IMG/VR virus record: IMGVR_UViG_3300027365_000011
Location: 1 to 64,000 of that record
Direction: 5' to 3' (one strand)
DNA: 64,000 nucleotides
From: a virus
This document shows, piece by piece, positions 52,208 to 59,712 of the stretch. The notes below the pieces were generated by a model that did no database searches, was not told the DNA's origin, and was given only the letters and a program-made list of their open reading frames with translations. A program made the position numbers and the translations under genes. How positions within the stretch are numbered: the stretch's first letter is position 1; every line of letters begins with the position of its first letter.

Positions 52208-52232
52208 AAACCCCGGCCAGGTGCCGGGGTTT
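52208..52232. terminator. Bidirectional terminator between convergent operons
   Basis: The 10-bp perfect stem AAACCCCGGC/GCCGGGGTTT with a 5-base loop lies between the protease stop and the convergent minus-strand gene. It has T-runs at both ends, so it can stop transcription from either side. Confidence 0.75.
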
Positions 52233-52251
52233 GCTATGCTCCAGCGAGGGC

Positions 52252-52875
52252 TTACCCTCCGGGTTTCGGTTGAAGGCGGATTGCTAATGCGTGCCCGATA
52301 CTTGAAGGAACTCCGGTTAGGCGGATTGTGTCAACAGCCTCCTCGCCTTCAATCTCGCTTTCAATAGGCTCAGGCTTTCCTTTCCAGCACCACTCGCCGC
52401 TACCCTTGTCCATTAGGGCCGAAAACCCCTCTCCAAGAAGCAAGTCAATAAATCCTTCAGCCCACCTCATAATGCACTCGTCAAGCGATCCAGAAAAGCT
52501 TTGGAAACTGCCGGCCACCTTCATATCCCGAAGTTCATCTTCGGCATCATTGGCCCCAAAAGTTGCGGGAGGGACAAAAGGCCGATCTTTAACCTCATGG
52601 ACGTATGAAGTTATGTCGCCTACAAGCCACCCCTCTCTCAGTTTAACTCTCTCATTCCCGTGATTCTGGTAAGTCTCAGAAAAAACCTGGATTCCGATAA
52701 CAGGCAGCTTTGACCTTCCCTCAAAAACGCTTTCGCACTCGCCACACCTAATTACGTACGCATCCATCCCATTGTCCGAAAACGCTTTGCTGCGAACAAC
52801 AGAAAGCATTTGCTCGCCGCAATCAGGGCACGGCTTATCTTCTTCACCAAGTATTTCTCTGAAAGCGTAACTCAT
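52252..52875 (-). CDS. Zinc-ribbon protein of unknown function (accessory gene)
   Basis: The product is 207 aa. CPDCGEQM near residue 16 and RCGECESVF near residue 44 make a four-cysteine zinc ribbon; the rest is unrecognised. GGAGAT precedes the start. The DNA is visibly AT-richer than the rest of the window, which suggests a recently acquired accessory (moron) gene. It is last in the operator-controlled operon starting at 53612. A host-interaction or exclusion role is possible. Confidence 0.6.
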   Translation of the reverse strand: MSYAFREILGEEDKPCPDCGEQMLSVVRSKAFSDNGMDAYVIRCGECESVFEGRSKLPVIGIQVFSETYQNHGNERVKLREGWLVGDITSYVHEVKDRPFVPPATFGANDAEDELRDMKVAGSFQSFSGSLDECIMRWAEGFIDLLLGEGFSALMDKGSGEWCWKGKPEPIESEIEGEEAVDTIRLTGVPSSIGHALAIRLQPKPGG

Positions 52876-52905
52876 ATCTCCACTCCTTCACTTATTTGCG
52901 AGCGC

Positions 52906-53370
52906 TTACCCGTCCCACTTTTCTACAAGCCTCTTGGCGTCTGCGCCGCTGGACTCGCTCGGCCAGCAACCATGCTTTTTGAAGAAAGCCGACCTCTCAT
53001 GCTCTCGCTTTCTCCATGCCATGGTTCGGCATTCGATACATGCGTCGTCTGTATTTCTCTCATTCCTGATGGCCTTCGTACTCCTGGCCTCATAGGCGCC
53101 ACACACGCAGCGTACCAGCCACTTTTTGGGTATATCTCTTAGAAGGCCGATAACCCTTAGCTTTCCAAAGGTGTGTCCCCTCAAGTCAGGAATGTTTGGC
53201 GCGTTCGCAGGGAGCCCCCTAGTTGGCTGCGGAGTTGCCCAATGGCGTCGGTGTTCAGTCTTTTTCTGATAGTCCAGAAAGCTGTATGAAAAACCCTTAC
53301 TGGCCACCCTTCGAGCAGTCATGTTGACAGGGATTGCTAGAATTGGAGATTCTTTCGGCACCCAGATCAC
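52906..53370 (-). CDS. Zinc-binding protein with DLRG..FG..RV..L motif (start uncertain)
   Basis: The product is about 154 aa from GTG 53370; ATG 53322 is an alternative. The longer frame to 53622 overlaps a separate gene and is not credible. DLRGHTFGKLRVIGLLRDIP, then WLVRCVCGAYEAR and DACIECRTMAWR, form the zinc-bearing core seen in many small phage proteins next to homing-endonuclease-like domains. No HNH catalytic motif is seen. It lies in the AT-rich accessory operon. Confidence 0.5.
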   Translation of the reverse strand: MIWVPKESPILAIPVNMTARRVASKGFSYSFLDYQKKTEHRRHWATPQPTRGLPANAPNIPDLRGHTFGKLRVIGLLRDIPKKWLVRCVCGAYEARSTKAIRNERNTDDACIECRTMAWRKREHERSAFFKKHGCWPSESSGADAKRLVEKWDG

Positions 53371-53411
53371 CTTGATTTCATCTGTCGAGCATGTTTTTAA
53401 TGATTCTAGGG

Positions 53412-53612
53412 CTACTCCTTTCCACCCGCCTGCCTTCGCTCCAGTGCATCGACGGTCAGCAGCCAGCCGGCAGCGTGAATATCGCCGGCATCGGCCGCTT
53501 CGCGCAGGGTGCGGCGGTATTCGCGCAGCCGCGCGGGGCTGGGAAGGGCATTCTTCGAGCCTTTGGGTCGGCCACGGCCGGGCGGCGGAGTGATGGGGGT
53601 AGGGTTGGCCAT
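53412..53612 (-). CDS. Small basic protein with AT-hook-like motif
   Basis: The product is 66 aa. PPPGRGRPKGSKN near the N-terminus contains GRP, the core of AT-hook DNA-binding motifs, followed by a basic helix (SPARLREYRRTLREAADA). It is the first gene after the operator-controlled promoter at 53646-53674. It may bind DNA or act in regulation or packaging of the accessory operon; unproven. Confidence 0.6.
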   Translation of the reverse strand: MANPTPITPPPGRGRPKGSKNALPSPARLREYRRTLREAADAGDIHAAGWLLTVDALERRQAGGKE

Positions 53613-53645
53613 AAAGCGACACCTCAGTGCGTGTATGTCCGGGAG

Positions 53646-53674
53646 AAATTACCTCGCAGGTAATAAATTGTCAA
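53646..53674 (-). promoter_or_regulatory. Consensus promoter with operator O8 in the spacer
   Basis: Reading leftward, TTGACA (53674-53669) and TAATTT (53651-53646) are exactly 17 bp apart. The perfect dyad TTACCTCGCAGGTAA (53649-53663) fills the spacer and overlaps the -10. This is the clearest repressor-controlled promoter in the window and would drive the accessory genes at 52252-53612. Confidence 0.85.
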
Positions 53675-53740
53675 AAAAATGGCATTCCCCAGGCAAATAG
53701 ATTGCTTTACTGGCTTTCGCTACTAGGTGAGCGCCCACGA

Positions 53741-53766
53741 AAAACCCCGCCGGATGGCGGGGTTTT
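53741..53766. terminator. Bidirectional terminator
   Basis: AAAACCCCGCC GGAT GGCGGGGTTTT is a perfect 11-bp stem with A- and T-runs on both sides. It ends the partition operon (leftward) and insulates the accessory promoter. Confidence 0.85.
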
Positions 53767-53783
53767 CAGGTCGCTCGAGAGTG

Positions 53784-54095
53784 TCAGCCATTCAGGCCAA
53801 CCCGGATCAGCGTGACGCCTTCGCCATCGGCGATCAGATCGTTCCAGGTCAGGTCGACCGCATCACCACGCAGCCCGCAGTGCTCATCGAGGGCGTCCTT
53901 CTCGATGAGCGTGAACTCATCGTGACCGAAGGCGCACTCACCCGGCATGAGGTCAAGCTGCACGACTTCCTCGGCAGCCGCCTCTTTCTCCCACTCGCTC
54001 AAGAGGGCGTCGCGCCGGCCTTCGGTATCCGCGACGATGGCGACATCGGCAAAAGAGAACTTGGAAGCGGTTGTGGTGGTCCAGATACGGCTCAT
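53784..54095 (-). CDS. Hypothetical protein downstream of ParA
   Basis: The product is 103 aa from ATG 54095, with GGGAGAAG upstream. The longer frame starting at 54245 overlaps the ParA end and lacks a ribosome site. It is acidic and unrecognised. It is third in the partition operon and lies before the bidirectional terminator. Confidence 0.55.
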   Translation of the reverse strand: MSRIWTTTTASKFSFADVAIVADTEGRRDALLSEWEKEAAAEEVVQLDLMPGECAFGHDEFTLIEKDALDEHCGLRGDAVDLTWNDLIADGEGVTLIRVGLNG

Positions 54096-54121
54096 GGGTC
54101 TTCTCCCGCGATGGTGAGTCC

Positions 54122-54145
54122 GAGCCCCGGCTGTCACCGGGGCTC
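54122..54145 (-). other. Intercistronic hairpin
   Basis: The perfect 9-bp stem GAGCCCCGG/CCGGGGCTC with a 6-base loop lies between the ParA stop and the next gene. It has no U-run. It probably tunes mRNA stability or lowers expression of the downstream gene. Confidence 0.55.
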
Positions 54146-54165
54146 TCTGCTGCGTTGTGCGGCCG

Positions 54166-55014
54166 TCAGGCGTCCGCCTTGGCCTTCCCCTTCCCTTGGG
54201 CGCTATCGGCGTCCTTGCCACCCTTGGCGGCCTGTGTGATGGCACGCAGATCGAGAATCTTGTCCAGGTTCTCGAATTGGGTGCTCAGGTAGTCGCGCAT
54301 CTTGAGCGAATCGGACACCACGCTGTTGAGCATGGCCATTTCCTCCCGGCGGCCGGCATCGCCGCGGGTCTTCTTCATCGCCTCGCGAAGCTGGCCCTTC
54401 AAGTCCTCGCCCTGCTGGGCAATCTCCCACACGCTCATTTTCAGCGTGCGCGACAGCGGGAAGGCGTTGTCGGTGGGCAGGATGATCGGGCCGTCCAGCT
54501 TCTCGCGATCGAGCAGCGCGAAGGCGTCGGGCATCCGGCGGCGCACGGTGCGAACGTCGGTGCTGGTGGTGCGGGTCATGACCATCAGGATCTTGCCGGC
54601 GTAGTCCGGCATCAGCTCGCGCACATGGTCGAGCGTCTTCTTGGCGTTGAGCACGTCCTGACCGGGGCCGCTGACCGGGACGACGATCATGTCGATGAAG
54701 GCATCATAGCCGCGGGCGCCGATGTGCTGCAGGGCCATGGCGCTGGTGCGGTTGCCGCCGATGTCGGCGACGACATAGGCATCGTCCGTCCGGGCCATCA
54801 GCTCATCGATGGCGAACTCGGCATCCACTTCCTGACCGACCCGAACGCGCTCGGAATGGATGGCGCTATCGGTGAAATCGGCGCTATCGTGATTCTCGTC
54901 ATCCAGCTCGACCACCGCCGCCTTGCCGGTGCGCTCCAGCACCCAGGGCGCCAGCAGTTGCATGGACGTGGTGGACTTGCCGCTGCCGCCTTTCGTGTTG
55001 ATAACCAGGATCAT
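54166..55014 (-). CDS. parA: ParA-type partition ATPase
   Basis: The product is 282 aa. The deviant Walker A KGGSGKST (residues 8-15) is diagnostic of ParA/MinD ATPases. VVELDDENHDSADF resembles the switch region and YVVADIGGNRTS the Walker B area, where the usual D..P is altered. It lacks the N-terminal helix-turn-helix of long ParA proteins, so it is a small type Ib-like ParA. It starts 3 bases after a small upstream gene, the likely centromere-binding protein, with an iteron array beyond. Together they form a plasmid-type partition locus. Confidence 0.8.
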   Translation of the reverse strand: MILVINTKGGSGKSTTSMQLLAPWVLERTGKAAVVELDDENHDSADFTDSAIHSERVRVGQEVDAEFAIDELMARTDDAYVVADIGGNRTSAMALQHIGARGYDAFIDMIVVPVSGPGQDVLNAKKTLDHVRELMPDYAGKILMVMTRTTSTDVRTVRRRMPDAFALLDREKLDGPIILPTDNAFPLSRTLKMSVWEIAQQGEDLKGQLREAMKKTRGDAGRREEMAMLNSVVSDSLKMRDYLSTQFENLDKILDLRAITQAAKGGKDADSAQGKGKAKADA

Positions 55015-55017
55015 GGG

Positions 55018-55494
55018 TCAGTCTCCGCTCTCGTTTGTTTCTAACGCCTTCCCGTTCGAGAAGTCGCTCATGCTTTTGGCCATGTCATCGATATTCAGGC
55101 GCTTTGCCTGACGATTCGCGTCATCCTTTCGGACGGTTTCTGCCGTTTCCAGCGTGGGGTTGATCGGCACCCTTTCCGGCTTTTTCCGCGCCGCTTCCGG
55201 TGGCGATCCCCCCACATCATCCCCGCTCATGATGCGTTCCGCCGTGACCTTCTTCGCGTAGTAGCGGGCATATTCCTCGGGGAACTCATCAATCAGGAAC
55301 TGCCTGACCGTCTCCCGGCGCCGCGTGATTTCCAGCGGCTCAAGCAACCGCAACAGGTGCTTGATCGGGATTCCCTTTTCGATCAGCGGCGCCAGGTCTT
55401 CCCGGATATAGCGCAGCTTCACGCTTGCCCAGCTCGACACGCCGTTGATCTCGGCTTTACGGGGCAGCAAATGCTCAAGGTTTTCGTCGGTCAT
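55018..55494 (-). CDS. Probable centromere-binding partner of ParA
   Basis: The product is 158 aa. The N-terminal 80 residues are helical (PLIEKGIPIKHLLRLLEPLE, then RRRETVRQFLIDEF) and could form a helix-turn-helix DNA-binding domain. The C-terminal half is charged and disordered. It is not a ParB/Srx protein and no family is recognised. Position directly before parA, with a dyad on its promoter and iterons just upstream, is the standard layout for type Ib centromere-binding proteins that also autoregulate. Confidence 0.55.
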   Translation of the reverse strand: MTDENLEHLLPRKAEINGVSSWASVKLRYIREDLAPLIEKGIPIKHLLRLLEPLEITRRRETVRQFLIDEFPEEYARYYAKKVTAERIMSGDDVGGSPPEAARKKPERVPINPTLETAETVRKDDANRQAKRLNIDDMAKSMSDFSNGKALETNESGD

Positions 55495-55523
55495 CGCGAC
55501 CCCCTTTGTCGACTGCCCATGCA

Positions 55524-55562
55524 GTCTAGCTCACCTTTTCATATTGCATCAAGTGTAATATC
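55524..55562 (-). promoter_or_regulatory. Partition-operon promoter with second-family operator (site B2)
   Basis: Leftward TTGATG (55553-55548) and TAGACT (55529-55524) are 18 bp apart. The -35 lies in a 21-bp dyad starting ATATTGCATCAAGTGTAATA (55542-55562), related to the dyads at 39580 and 56149. This suggests autoregulation by the centromere-binding protein or another regulator. Confidence 0.55.
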
Positions 55563-55563
55563 G

Positions 55564-55832
55564 CGCAAACCGCGCACGAAACCCGAGCAAAACCCGAGCG
55601 AAAGCCGCGCATCGCCCAAAACGCGCGCAAAAGGCGTGCAAAAGGCGTGCAAAAGGCGAGCAAAACCCGAGCCATAGCGTTGAAAGCGGGCGCGCAAAAT
55701 CCGCGCAAAGGGCGAGCGAAACCCGAGGTGCCGCCCATTGCACGCGCAAAACCCGAGCAAAAGGCGAGCAACCGGGCAGGGCAGGGGCGAGCAAAACCCG
55801 AGCAAACCACGCGCCACCGCCGAGCGAGCGCC
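55564..55832. repeat. 11-bp iteron array, candidate centromere (parC)
   Basis: Units of 11 bp of the form AGCAAAACCCG and AGCAAAAGGCG recur about 16 times, many directly abutting (for example 55626-55670), so the sites lie on nearly the same helical face. The array lies immediately upstream of the partition operon, where such systems keep their centromere. Long frames through it give only repeats like GFCSPFAR and are not genes. An origin of replication is the alternative reading. Confidence 0.75.
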
Positions 55833-55835
55833 CAC

Positions 55836-55859
55836 GAAAAAGGGCTCCCGAAGGAGCCC
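55836..55859 (-). terminator. Intrinsic terminator (leftward)
   Basis: On the minus strand GGGCTCC TTCG GGAGCCC is followed by TTTTTCG. The UUCG tetraloop makes it very stable. It ends the small secreted-protein gene at 55882 and protects the iteron array from transcription. Confidence 0.85.
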
Positions 55860-55881
55860 CTTGTGACGATTCGCTGGTCGA

Positions 55882-56103
55882 TCAGCGACAGGCCGTGTCG
55901 GCAATGTCACGCCAATCTGGCGTCCCTGTGCGCTGATTCATGGGGACATTATGGCGCTGTTCATACTGCCATTGGGCCACGTCCTGACAATACTGGTCGG
56001 CCTGAATTTCATGCAATTCCGGCCCCTTTTGCCCGGCGAGTGCCAGGCCGATCAGGCTGGCGGACAGGGCGGCGGCGATGGCGATGGCAATCAGCTTTTT
56101 CAT
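55882..56103 (-). CDS. Small exported protein
   Basis: The product is 73 aa. MKKLIAIAIAAALSASLIGLALA-GQ is a textbook Sec signal peptide (written here only to its cleavage point), leaving a mature protein of about 50 aa with two Cys (YCQD and TACR) that could form a disulfide. AGGAG precedes the start and it has its own promoter and terminator. Monocistronic exported proteins next to maintenance genes often act in superinfection exclusion, but that is only an inference. Confidence 0.7.
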   Translation of the reverse strand: MKKLIAIAIAAALSASLIGLALAGQKGPELHEIQADQYCQDVAQWQYEQRHNVPMNQRTGTPDWRDIADTACR

Positions 56104-56137
56104 GGGGTGGCTCCTTGTGTGCGTTTCGATGCCTCAC

Positions 56138-56169
56138 AAGATAGCCCGGTATTACATTTAATGCAATAC
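56138..56169 (-). promoter_or_regulatory. Promoter with second-family operator (site B3)
   Basis: Leftward TTGCAT (56166-56161) and TATCTT (56143-56138) are 17 bp apart. The -35 lies in the 21-bp dyad at 56149-56169 (arms GTATTACAT and ATGCAATAC, 8 of 9 paired). It shares 17 of 21 positions with site B2. Confidence 0.7.
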
Positions 56170-56196
56170 CCTGTTTCCGATTGCCACCACCTGACG

Positions 56197-56451
56197 CTAC
56201 ACCAGGGGCTGGGGCTGCATGTTCCCCGGCCATTCGGCCAGCCTCATCGCGAGGATTCCCGCGGGCTTTTCCAGGGGCGAGTAGAACACCACCGGCGCCC
56301 CGGACAGCGAACCCCGTCCCCGGGCCACGGCCTCCACCCGGTAGGTGATTCCGCTGTCGGGGCAATGCCAGGCGCGGTGAATCAGCGCCTCGAGGTCGCG
56401 GCCTTCGGGCAGGGAGTGGCCCGGATCAGGCTGTCGTTGCAATGCGGTCAT
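56197..56451 (-). CDS. Hypothetical protein at the end of the recombination operon
   Basis: The product is 84 aa. HRAWHCPDSGITYRVEAVAR and VVFYSPLEKPAGILAMRLAE loosely recall DUF1653-type beta domains, but the resemblance is weak. It follows the SSB gene by 17 bp and is last in the leftward replication/recombination operon. Confidence 0.5.
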   Translation of the reverse strand: MTALQRQPDPGHSLPEGRDLEALIHRAWHCPDSGITYRVEAVARGRGSLSGAPVVFYSPLEKPAGILAMRLAEWPGNMQPQPLV

Positions 56452-56468
56452 GGAGCCTCCAGTCGTCC

Positions 56469-57011
56469 TTAGAACGGTATTTCGTCATCTCCGAAGTCGC
56501 CATCGAAGCCGCCCTGGGCTGGCGCCTGGGGCGCCGGCGTTGGGGGCTGTGCCGGCGGCGCCTGACGAGTCGGCTGCTGGGCCGGCTGCGAATAGCCCGG
56601 GCCGCCCTGGGGGGCACCATTCGGCGGTGCGCCCGGGGGCTGCCCGGCCGGGCGGGACTGACCGCCGCCGGTGCCGCCATCACCGAGCATCTGCATGTCG
56701 TTGGCAACGATCTCCGTGGAGTAGCGGTCCTGGCCGTTCTGGTCCTGCCACTTGCGGGTCTGCAGGCGCCCCTCGATGTAGACCTTGGCGCCTTTCTTGA
56801 GATACTGCTGGGCGACTTCGGCCTGTTTGTTGAACAGCACCACGCGGTGCCACTCGGTGCGCTCCTGGCGCTGGCCGGATTGCTTGTCCATCCAGCTATC
56901 GCTGGTGGCCACGCTCAAGTTGGCCACCGCCGTGCCGCCGGGCGTGAAGCGCACCTCGGGGTCTTGCCCGAGGTTGCCAATCAGAATCACCTTGTTGATG
57001 CCGCGTGCCAT
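56469..57011 (-). CDS. ssb: Single-stranded DNA-binding protein
   Basis: The product is 180 aa. The OB fold begins [20 protein letters not shown] and continues [19 protein letters not shown] and [18 protein letters not shown]. The linker is rich in Gly, Pro and Gln and the acidic tip ends DDEIPF, which bacterial SSBs use to recruit partner enzymes. It lies in one operon with the Sak4-like ATPase and exonuclease, so it should support phage recombination and replication. Confidence 0.95.
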   Translation of the reverse strand: MARGINKVILIGNLGQDPEVRFTPGGTAVANLSVATSDSWMDKQSGQRQERTEWHRVVLFNKQAEVAQQYLKKGAKVYIEGRLQTRKWQDQNGQDRYSTEIVANDMQMLGDGGTGGGQSRPAGQPPGAPPNGAPQGGPGYSQPAQQPTRQAPPAQPPTPAPQAPAQGGFDGDFGDDEIPF

Positions 57012-57542
57012 TTAGTCGGCCTCCTGGGCCAGTTGATCGAGGGTGGCGTGGTGTTCGTCCACCACGTTCGCGAGGGTTTCGGGGAGCTGGTCGGCGGCGA
57101 GAATCCCGCTCATCAGCCGGTCGCGTTCGTTCCAGCCGGTGTCGGTATTCGCGAAGGCCATGCTCAGGGCGCTTTGCACGCCCCGGTACTGCGTGACCAG
57201 CCGGATCGCCGGCGCTTCATCGTCGTTGGTGTCGGCGACCAGCAGCACCTGGCGGCTGTTGCGCTCGAAGACGCGGGCGAAGCGCTCGCCGGGGTCCGCC
57301 AGCGTGATGCGGCTGACCCGCTGCGTGCCTTCCTCTTGGACCTCGAGCCAGCGATGGCTCTTGCCGTCATCCACCCAGGTCATCGGAAAGACCGGCGCCA
57401 GCTCTGTTTCGGGGTGATCTTCCACCGTTTGCTTGGCGGCCTGCAGGATGCCGGCGATCTCGCTCAGGCACAGCGGGATGCGCGCGGCCGGCACCTTGTC
57501 GTACACGTCCTGCAAGGTGGTCAGGTCGTAATGCGGGCTCAT
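57012..57542 (-). CDS. Hypothetical protein between SSB and MazG-like genes
   Basis: The product is 176 aa and unrecognised, an alpha/beta protein without zinc or P-loop motifs. The stop abuts the SSB start and its ATG overlaps the MazG-like gene end, so it is tightly coupled to the replication operon. Confidence 0.55.
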   Translation of the reverse strand: MSPHYDLTTLQDVYDKVPAARIPLCLSEIAGILQAAKQTVEDHPETELAPVFPMTWVDDGKSHRWLEVQEEGTQRVSRITLADPGERFARVFERNSRQVLLVADTNDDEAPAIRLVTQYRGVQSALSMAFANTDTGWNERDRLMSGILAADQLPETLANVVDEHHATLDQLAQEAD

Positions 57543-58267
57543 GCGGCGGCCTCGGGAGCGGGGTAGGGGAGGGTGTAGACCAGCCAGTAGTCGGGCTGGC
57601 GCTCGTCATTCAGGGGCAGCCTGGCGGTCCAGGCATCGCTGCCCAGCCAGTCCCGCACGGCATCGACCTCGTTTTCTCGGCACAGCCACCAGGCGGTTGC
57701 CTCGCGGATGACGGGGAGGGCCGATTCGCGGGCTTGGAACAGGGCGCGCTCGGCGGCGCGGCTACGCGGCAGATCCGCGGGGAGCCCGAAACGCGCCGGG
57801 TGGCGCAGGGTGAGCTTGTACAGGTTGAGCTCCACCACGTCGCCCAGGGACAGCCCCAGCCGTTCGGCGATGGCGTCGATGGCGGAGAGGATCTTGTGAG
57901 CCTCGTGCCAGATGCCGGGGCGCATCATCGGCTCCGGCCGGCCATCGGCATAGGTGGCCTTGACCACGCCCTGCAGGCGCAGCGCCGCGACCACGATGTC
58001 ATAGGGCGTCACGCTGTCGTCGTCGCGTTCGCCGGCCAGGTAGCGCGTGAACAGTTCGCCGCGGGTGTCCTTGTCGATCAGTGCGCAGTACCACAGCAGG
58101 TCGCCCAGCTCCTCGAGCATTTCGGCGCCGGTCTTGGCGTCCAGCAGCTTGGCGGATTCCGCGCACAGGCCCTGGAGGGCGTGGATCAGGTCCGCGCTGA
58201 CGCCATTGCCGCCGGTGATGCTGGCGGCGGTCTTCATCGCTTCGGCGGGGTAGTCGGTCAGGTTCAT
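57539..58267 (-). CDS. MazG-like nucleotide pyrophosphohydrolase
   Basis: The product is 242 aa from ATG 58267. LCAESAKLLDAKTGAEMLEE followed by LGDLLWYCALI supplies the ExxK/E-EExxD-type acidic helices of the all-alpha MazG fold, and GLSLGDVVELNLYKLTLRHP is the usual Lys-containing helix after it. The C-terminal 70 residues are an extra domain of unknown role. Such phage enzymes cleave NTPs, dNTPs or alarmones and may counter starvation-type defence signalling. Confidence 0.7.
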   Translation of the reverse strand: MNLTDYPAEAMKTAASITGGNGVSADLIHALQGLCAESAKLLDAKTGAEMLEELGDLLWYCALIDKDTRGELFTRYLAGERDDDSVTPYDIVVAALRLQGVVKATYADGRPEPMMRPGIWHEAHKILSAIDAIAERLGLSLGDVVELNLYKLTLRHPARFGLPADLPRSRAAERALFQARESALPVIREATAWWLCRENEVDAVRDWLGSDAWTARLPLNDERQPDYWLVYTLPYPAPEAAA

Positions 58268-58473
58268 GCCCGCATCCCCCGTTTCATGAGTCGATCCCAG
58301 CCCCGCGCGCAGTCGGCATCGCAGAACAGCCGGGGGCTCTCGACGGGTTCGCCGCAGTGATGGCACTCGCCGGACGGCTTGGGCGAAGCCGGGACGGGGG
58401 CGCGCGCAGCGCCCAGGGCGGCTTCCTGGAAGGCTTCATTGCGTTCGTTGGCCTGGTCGGCTAGATCAGCCAT
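58264..58473 (-). CDS. Small zinc-finger protein
   Basis: The product is 69 aa. CHHCGEPV, then LFCDADCARGWDRL, is a CxxC...CxxxC zinc ribbon of the type found in many small phage proteins. An N-terminal helix precedes it. It overlaps both neighbours by a few bases. A nucleic-acid or polymerase-binding role is typical, but the partner is unknown. Confidence 0.65.
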   Translation of the reverse strand: MADLADQANERNEAFQEAALGAARAPVPASPKPSGECHHCGEPVESPRLFCDADCARGWDRLMKRGMRA

Positions 58474-58673
58474 TGGCGTTCTACCTCGGTGGTGACTGTC
58501 AGGATGGTGTCGCGAGCCGCCCGCCAGGCCTCGCAGCCGGTGCGGTGACAGCCAATGACCAGGGCGTCACCGTCGACATAGATCCGGTAATGGAAGGGCA
58601 CCTCGAAGCGCTGGCGCCCTCCATCGCGCCGCCAGATACAGGCGACGCGCCGCTGACGGGCGGGCAGGGTCAT
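58461..58673 (-). CDS. Small hypothetical protein
   Basis: The product is 70 aa and unrecognised. It is basic at the N-terminus (RQRRVACIWRRDGGRQRF) with a beta hairpin (YRIYVDGDALVIGC) and a helix. It overlaps both neighbours (13 bases and 4 bases) in the recombination operon. Confidence 0.5.
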   Translation of the reverse strand: MTLPARQRRVACIWRRDGGRQRFEVPFHYRIYVDGDALVIGCHRTGCEAWRAARDTILTVTTEVERQWLI

Positions 58674-59698
58674 ACTTCGGGCTGTTCCGCGGCCGGGGCG
58701 GCCGCCGTCTCGTCAGCCGGGGCGGCCTCGTCAATGAGCCCGGCGATTTCCGCGTGACTGGAGCTGCCGCCGGCGGTCTGCCGCTGCGACTGGCGGTGCT
58801 CGTCATGCGCCCGCGCGCTGGCGAGGACCGTCTGCAGGAAGTCGTCGCCCAGAGCCTCGCGCACCTTCTCGGGGGTCTGGTTCCAGGCGTCGCGCACGTA
58901 CTGTTCGCCGTGTTCGGTGATTGACTGCAGGCGGTGGCGCCACTTCTCCAGGGTCTGGCTGCCGCCGGCACCGTCGATCCAGCGACGCAGGGCCTGGCCA
59001 TCGGCCGCGCCGATATAGCCCTCGCCGCGGCCGAGGATGCCTTTCAACTCGGACGGGCACTTGAGCACCTGCTGGTGGTAGCCCTCGTTCCACATCATCA
59101 GGCTGGCCGTCATCTCGAACATGAAGTTCTTTTCCTGAATCGGCTGGATGCCCAGGCTCACCGGCTTCTTGGGATCGGCGAAGTCCATTTTCTCGCGGGC
59201 GCGGATGCAGAAGATGACGTGCATGTCGCACTGCAGGACCGCGTTCATGAAGCGCTTGTGTTCGGCCTTGGCCTTCTTCCAGTCCGCCATTCGCGAGCTG
59301 GTGATGGTGGCGATTTCCTCGCAGCCGCCGGTGCCTTCCCATTCGTGGGTCACGGAGTCGATGACCAGCACCTCGACGCCGGCCTGCTGGAACGCCTGAA
59401 TGGCGTCGATGTAGCGCTGGGGCGAGAACGGCGCGTAAAGGTCGCCGATCAGGAAGGGGGAGGGCAGTTCCTGCATTCCCATCGACTGGGCGACCATCCG
59501 GTAGGTGTCGTCGCTGGCGTACAGCGAGCCGCGGCGGTTTTCGGTGTCGAGGAAGCCGACCTTGTTGCCCTGGCCGTTGGTCAGGCCGTAGGCAAGCTGC
59601 AGGGCGGTGAAGGTCTTGCCCGACCCGGAAATACCGGACAGGCCGATGACCATGCGGGCGCCGCGGCGTTCGGCCTGGCGGATCTCGATGACTGACAT
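58670..59698 (-). CDS. Sak4-like/RecA-fold ATPase for recombination
   Basis: The product is 342 aa from ATG 59698, with AAGGAG upstream. Walker A SGISGSGKT (21-29), VEVLVIDSVTHEWEG as Walker B and HVIFCIRAREKM are the features of phage Sak4-type AAA/RecA-like ATPases. The C-terminal 70 residues are acidic and disordered. With SSB in the same operon this is the expected Sak4 annealing system, fed by the exonuclease encoded just upstream. Confidence 0.8.
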   Translation of the reverse strand: MSVIEIRQAERRGARMVIGLSGISGSGKTFTALQLAYGLTNGQGNKVGFLDTENRRGSLYASDDTYRMVAQSMGMQELPSPFLIGDLYAPFSPQRYIDAIQAFQQAGVEVLVIDSVTHEWEGTGGCEEIATITSSRMADWKKAKAEHKRFMNAVLQCDMHVIFCIRAREKMDFADPKKPVSLGIQPIQEKNFMFEMTASLMMWNEGYHQQVLKCPSELKGILGRGEGYIGAADGQALRRWIDGAGGSQTLEKWRHRLQSITEHGEQYVRDAWNQTPEKVREALGDDFLQTVLASARAHDEHRQSQRQTAGGSSSHAEIAGLIDEAAPADETAAAPAAEQPEV

Positions 59699-59712
59699 GC
59701 GTGCTCCTTGGA

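Noticed and set aside
52252-52266. TTACCCTCCGGGTTT as another operator
   Set aside because: It has 13 of 15 positions of symmetry but lies at the 3' end of a gene next to a terminator, with no promoter. It may be chance and was left out of the operator count.
55526-55910. Several open frames in the iteron array
   Set aside because: They encode only repeats such as GFCSPFAR produced by the 11-bp units; no start signal fits.
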